A stretch of DNA of 6,065 nucleotides from Bact-19 sp038319215 (GTDB lineage: Bacteria; Bacteroidota; Bacteroidia; Bacteroidales; ML635J-15): the NCBI GenBank assembly GCA_038319215.1, contig JBBQCZ010000200.1, positions 1 through 6,065 on the forward strand, given 5' to 3'. Under the pieces are notes generated by a model. It was not told the DNA's origin. It did not search any database and saw only the letters and a program-made list of their open reading frames with translations. Made by a program: the position numbers and the translations under genes. Shown here piece after piece: positions 4,958-6,065 of the stretch. The stretch's first letter is position 1. Every line of letters starts with the position of its first letter.

Positions 4958-5671
4958 TTACTTTTTTATTAATTTATCAACTTCAGATTTTGGAAGTTTT
5001 TTTGTACAAAAAAACCAATCATAGCATGTCATATCTGATTTACTGTCCATTCTATCCTTTGCAACACCGCATGACCCAGCAGTAGGGACAATAACATCAT
5101 CACCTGGCTGCCAATCAGCTGGCAATGCAACCGAATATTCATCAGCGGTCTGCAGGCCAATAAGAACCCTGTACAATTCATTGAAATTTCTACCCAAACT
5201 TAGAGGATAATAAATAATAGTTCGTATAATTCCCTTTGGGTCAATAAAGAATACTGCTCGAACAGCTTTAGTGCTACTTTCACCTGGCTGAATCATGCCA
5301 TATTTTTTGGCAACATTCATTGTAATATCTTCAATCAAAGGAAATTTAACTTCAACATTTTTCATACCTTTATATTCAATTTTTTCTTTGATAGTTCTTA
5401 ACCAAGCAATATGACTGTATAAACCATCGACAGACAAACCAACTAATTTACAGTTGGCGTCCGCAAAATCTTTCTCCCTAGAAGCAAAGGTCATAAATTC
5501 CGAAGTGCATACTGGTGTAAAATCGGCAGGATGACTAAACAATATAACCCAGCTGCCAGTATAATCCTTTGGGAAATCTATATCACCTTGAGTTGTTACT
5601 GCTTTAAAAGCTGGAGCTTTTTCTCCAATTCTTGGCATCATACTAATTTCTTCTTTTGAATCTTGTTCCAT
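4958..5671 (-). CDS. Peroxiredoxin, Prx6 family (2-Cys archaeal type)
   Basis: A 237-residue cytoplasmic thiol peroxidase that reduces hydrogen peroxide and organic hydroperoxides. The active-site loop is PADFTPVCTSEF with peroxidatic C55, T52 and the supporting arginine R138 in VRAVFF. YPLSLGRNFNEL (155-166) and LPADWQPGDDVIVP (183-196) are hallmarks of the Prx6 group with its C-terminal extension. That extension ends C216-YDWFF-C222, the pair that in archaeal members such as the Aeropyrum enzyme resolves the oxidised C55, so it is likely not a true 1-Cys enzyme; C201 and C74 are extra. The reductant is probably the thioredoxin in this window or another one, an inference. The ATG at 5671 was chosen because GAGGGAG (5685-5679) lies seven bases before it; M11/M12 match the usual family start, so about ten extra residues are present. 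Confidence 0.95.
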   Translation of the reverse strand: MEQDSKEEISMMPRIGEKAPAFKAVTTQGDIDFPKDYTGSWVILFSHPADFTPVCTSEFMTFASREKDFADANCKLVGLSVDGLYSHIAWLRTIKEKIEYKGMKNVEVKFPLIEDITMNVAKKYGMIQPGESSTKAVRAVFFIDPKGIIRTIIYYPLSLGRNFNELYRVLIGLQTADEYSVALPADWQPGDDVIVPTAGSCGVAKDRMDSKSDMTCYDWFFCTKKLPKSEVDKLIKK

Positions 5672-5678
5672 AGAATAA

Positions 5679-5685
5679 CTCCCTC
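5679..5685 (-). promoter_or_regulatory. Strong Shine-Dalgarno (GAGGGAG) of the peroxiredoxin gene
   Basis: GAGGGAG on the minus strand, seven bases before the ATG at 5671, decides this start over the in-frame ATG codons at residues 11 and 12. Confidence 0.8.
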
Positions 5686-5709
5686 TATATATTTAATCTA
5701 TATATTACA

Positions 5710-5738
5710 ATTATATACCCATTACGCTCAATACAAAA
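5710..5738 (-). promoter_or_regulatory. Promoter of the peroxiredoxin gene with GGGTATATA motif
   Basis: TATAAT (5715-5710) on the minus strand is a perfect -10; TTTTGT (5738-5733) at 17 bases is a weak -35. The motif GTAATGGGTATATA (5725-5712) overlaps the -10 in the same register as at the DUF5320 promoter. The leader is about 30 bases. Confidence 0.55.
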
Positions 5739-5767
5739 AAGTAAAATAATACGTAAGTTAGATTAAC

Positions 5768-5785
5768 CGGTCATGGAACCCGGTC
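5768..5785. repeat. Third, partial copy (18 bp) of the tRNA-Asn tail repeat
   Basis: This stretch differs by one base from 5948-5965 and by two from 827-844. It covers the 3' half of one hairpin and the first half of the next in the structured tail, so it is not the same whole RNA element. Flanking sequence does not match. It could be a leftover of an earlier recombination at the same site or a protein-binding sequence kept three times. Confidence 0.6.
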
Positions 5786-5858
5786 ACCTTTCCAACTGCA
5801 CAGCCACCTATGGAGCAACTGGTCACGGCTAGAACCAAACAACAGAGACGAAATGAAA
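5786..5858. other. Intergenic stretch without recognised gene
   Basis: Part of the 315 bases between the peroxiredoxin start and the tRNA-Asn. I see no credible reading frame. CAACTG and GGTCAC each occur twice (GGTCAC at 5782-5787 and 5821-5826), with weak pairing possibilities only. The rest of the gap is taken up by the peroxiredoxin promoter, the 18-bp repeat, the terminator hairpin and the structured tRNA tail. Confidence 0.5.
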
Positions 5859-5881
5859 GAACCGCTACAATGTAGCGGTTC
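5851..5881 (-). terminator. Intrinsic terminator downstream of tRNA-Asn and its structured tail
   Basis: GAACCGCTACA and its exact reverse complement form an 11-bp perfect inverted repeat about a single base (5859-5881), in practice a 9-bp stem with a 5-base loop. On the minus strand TTTCATTT follows directly. It lies about 105 bases past the tRNA 3' end, so a transcript starting at the tRNA would include the whole structured tail. Confidence 0.7.
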
Positions 5882-5924
5882 CAACATTTTCGAGGGTTGT
5901 TAGTCCTCTATCATTTCTTGTCTA

Positions 5925-5985
5925 ACTCAAGGGGTAAATCGACCTTTCGGTCAGGGAACCCGGTCTGGGTTTTTACCTGCTGAGT
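5925..5985 (-). ncRNA. Structured RNA tail after tRNA-Asn, predicted three-way junction
   Basis: Starting two bases after the encoded CCA, the minus strand folds by eye into a compact shape. The closing stem is ACTCA/TGAGT (5985-5981 with 5929-5925) and GGTAAA/TTTACC (5977-5972 with 5938-5933) around a 3x3 internal loop. Inside are two hairpins: AACCC/GGGTT (5971-5967 with 5961-5957, loop AGACC) and GACC/GGTC (5952-5949 with 5944-5941) capped by a GAAA tetraloop. Twenty base pairs in 61 bases, in an AT-rich genome, suggest selection for structure. Whether it is a separate RNA, a 3' trailer needed for tRNA processing, or a recombination site is unknown. I do not recognise it as any known RNA family. 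Confidence 0.5.
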
Positions 5986-6010
5986 CTGGCTCCGACGACT
6001 GGACTCGAAC
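5943..6010 (-). repeat. 68-bp direct repeat, copy B, spanning the 3' end of tRNA-Asn
   Basis: Partner of 822-889, with 65 of 68 identical positions. This copy includes the T loop, 3' acceptor strand and CCA of the intact tRNA-Asn and 44 bases of its tail up to the GAAA hairpin. In an insertion model this is the end of the island next to the restored tRNA gene. Confidence 0.85.
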
Positions 6011-6061
6011 CAGTAACCTCGAAGTTAACAGCTTCTTGCTCCACCATTGAGCTACGTCGGA
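5987..6061 (-). tRNA. tRNA-Asn (anticodon GTT)
   Basis: All arms of a 75-base tRNA can be drawn. The acceptor stem is TCCGACG/CGTCGGA (6061-6055 with 5997-5991), with discriminator G (5990) and an encoded CCA (5989-5987). The D arm is GCTC/GAGC. The anticodon loop CTGTTAA gives anticodon GTT, reading AAC and AAT codons, on a stem with one A-G mismatch at its outer pair. The variable loop is AGGTT and the T arm is ACTGG-TTCGAGT-CCAGT. Its promoter lies beyond the window. Its 3' end is the point of the 68-bp duplication. Confidence 0.95.
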
Positions 6062-6065
6062 ATAT

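Noticed and set aside
5768..5850. Possible second tRNA (T-arm-like GGTTCCATGACC and a GTG-containing loop on the minus strand)
   Set aside because: No anticodon stem, acceptor stem or D arm pairs up; the T-arm likeness comes from the 18-bp repeat.
5786..5986. Known RNA families (tmRNA, RNase P RNA, SRP RNA, T-box) upstream of peroxiredoxin
   Set aside because: None of their hallmark sequences was found on either strand by eye.
822..6010. CRISPR array or insertion sequence explanation of the repeats
   Set aside because: Only two long copies 5.1 kb apart, no regular spacers, no transposase and no terminal inverted repeats.

Overview
The window is an AT-rich bacterial stretch in which every recognisable gene lies on the minus strand. 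The small compact proteins, the signal-peptide/CcdA thiol system, the ZIP transporter with a His/Cys loop, the DUF134 and DUF5320 genes and the mix of leadered and apparently leaderless starts would fit a small-genome lineage such as the Candidate Phyla Radiation (Patescibacteria). This is an inference from gene style only; there is no rRNA or ribosomal protein to place it. All reading frames close with the standard stop codons.

Layout, read in the direction of transcription (right to left): a complete tRNA-Asn(GTT) with encoded CCA (6061-5987) is followed directly by a strongly structured GC-richer tail (5985-5925) and a hairpin terminator (5881-5859). After about 300 bases without protein genes come a Prx6-type peroxiredoxin (5671-4958), then a HAD hydrolase and a ZIP metal transporter with overlapping stop and start (4901-3544), a membrane-anchored rhodanese (3496-3146), a DUF5320 small protein (3072-2839), and a three-gene operon of a DUF134 DNA-binding protein, a cytoplasmic thioredoxin and a thioredoxin-CcdA fusion (2758-981). 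Next is a 68-bp near-copy of the tRNA-Asn 3' end plus its tail (889-822), preceded by what looks like a decayed remainder of the tRNA. Beyond it lie a class III Fic AMP-transferase (763-212) and the first 22 codons of a P-loop kinase (68-1).

The middle genes read as a thiol-redox and metal-handling module. Cytoplasmic thioredoxin could feed electrons to the membrane CcdA domain, which would reduce its own extracytoplasmic CPHC domain and perhaps the membrane-anchored rhodanese. Peroxiredoxin would remove peroxides and ZIP would move divalent metal. Three of the transcription units (peroxiredoxin, DUF5320, DUF134 operon) carry the same GGGTATRTA motif at their predicted promoters, so they may share a regulator; DUF134 is the only DNA-binding candidate seen here.

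The repeated tRNA-Asn 3' end encloses this module exactly, as attachment sites would around an integrated island. No integrase is visible, so the alternative of an old tandem tRNA duplication stays open.
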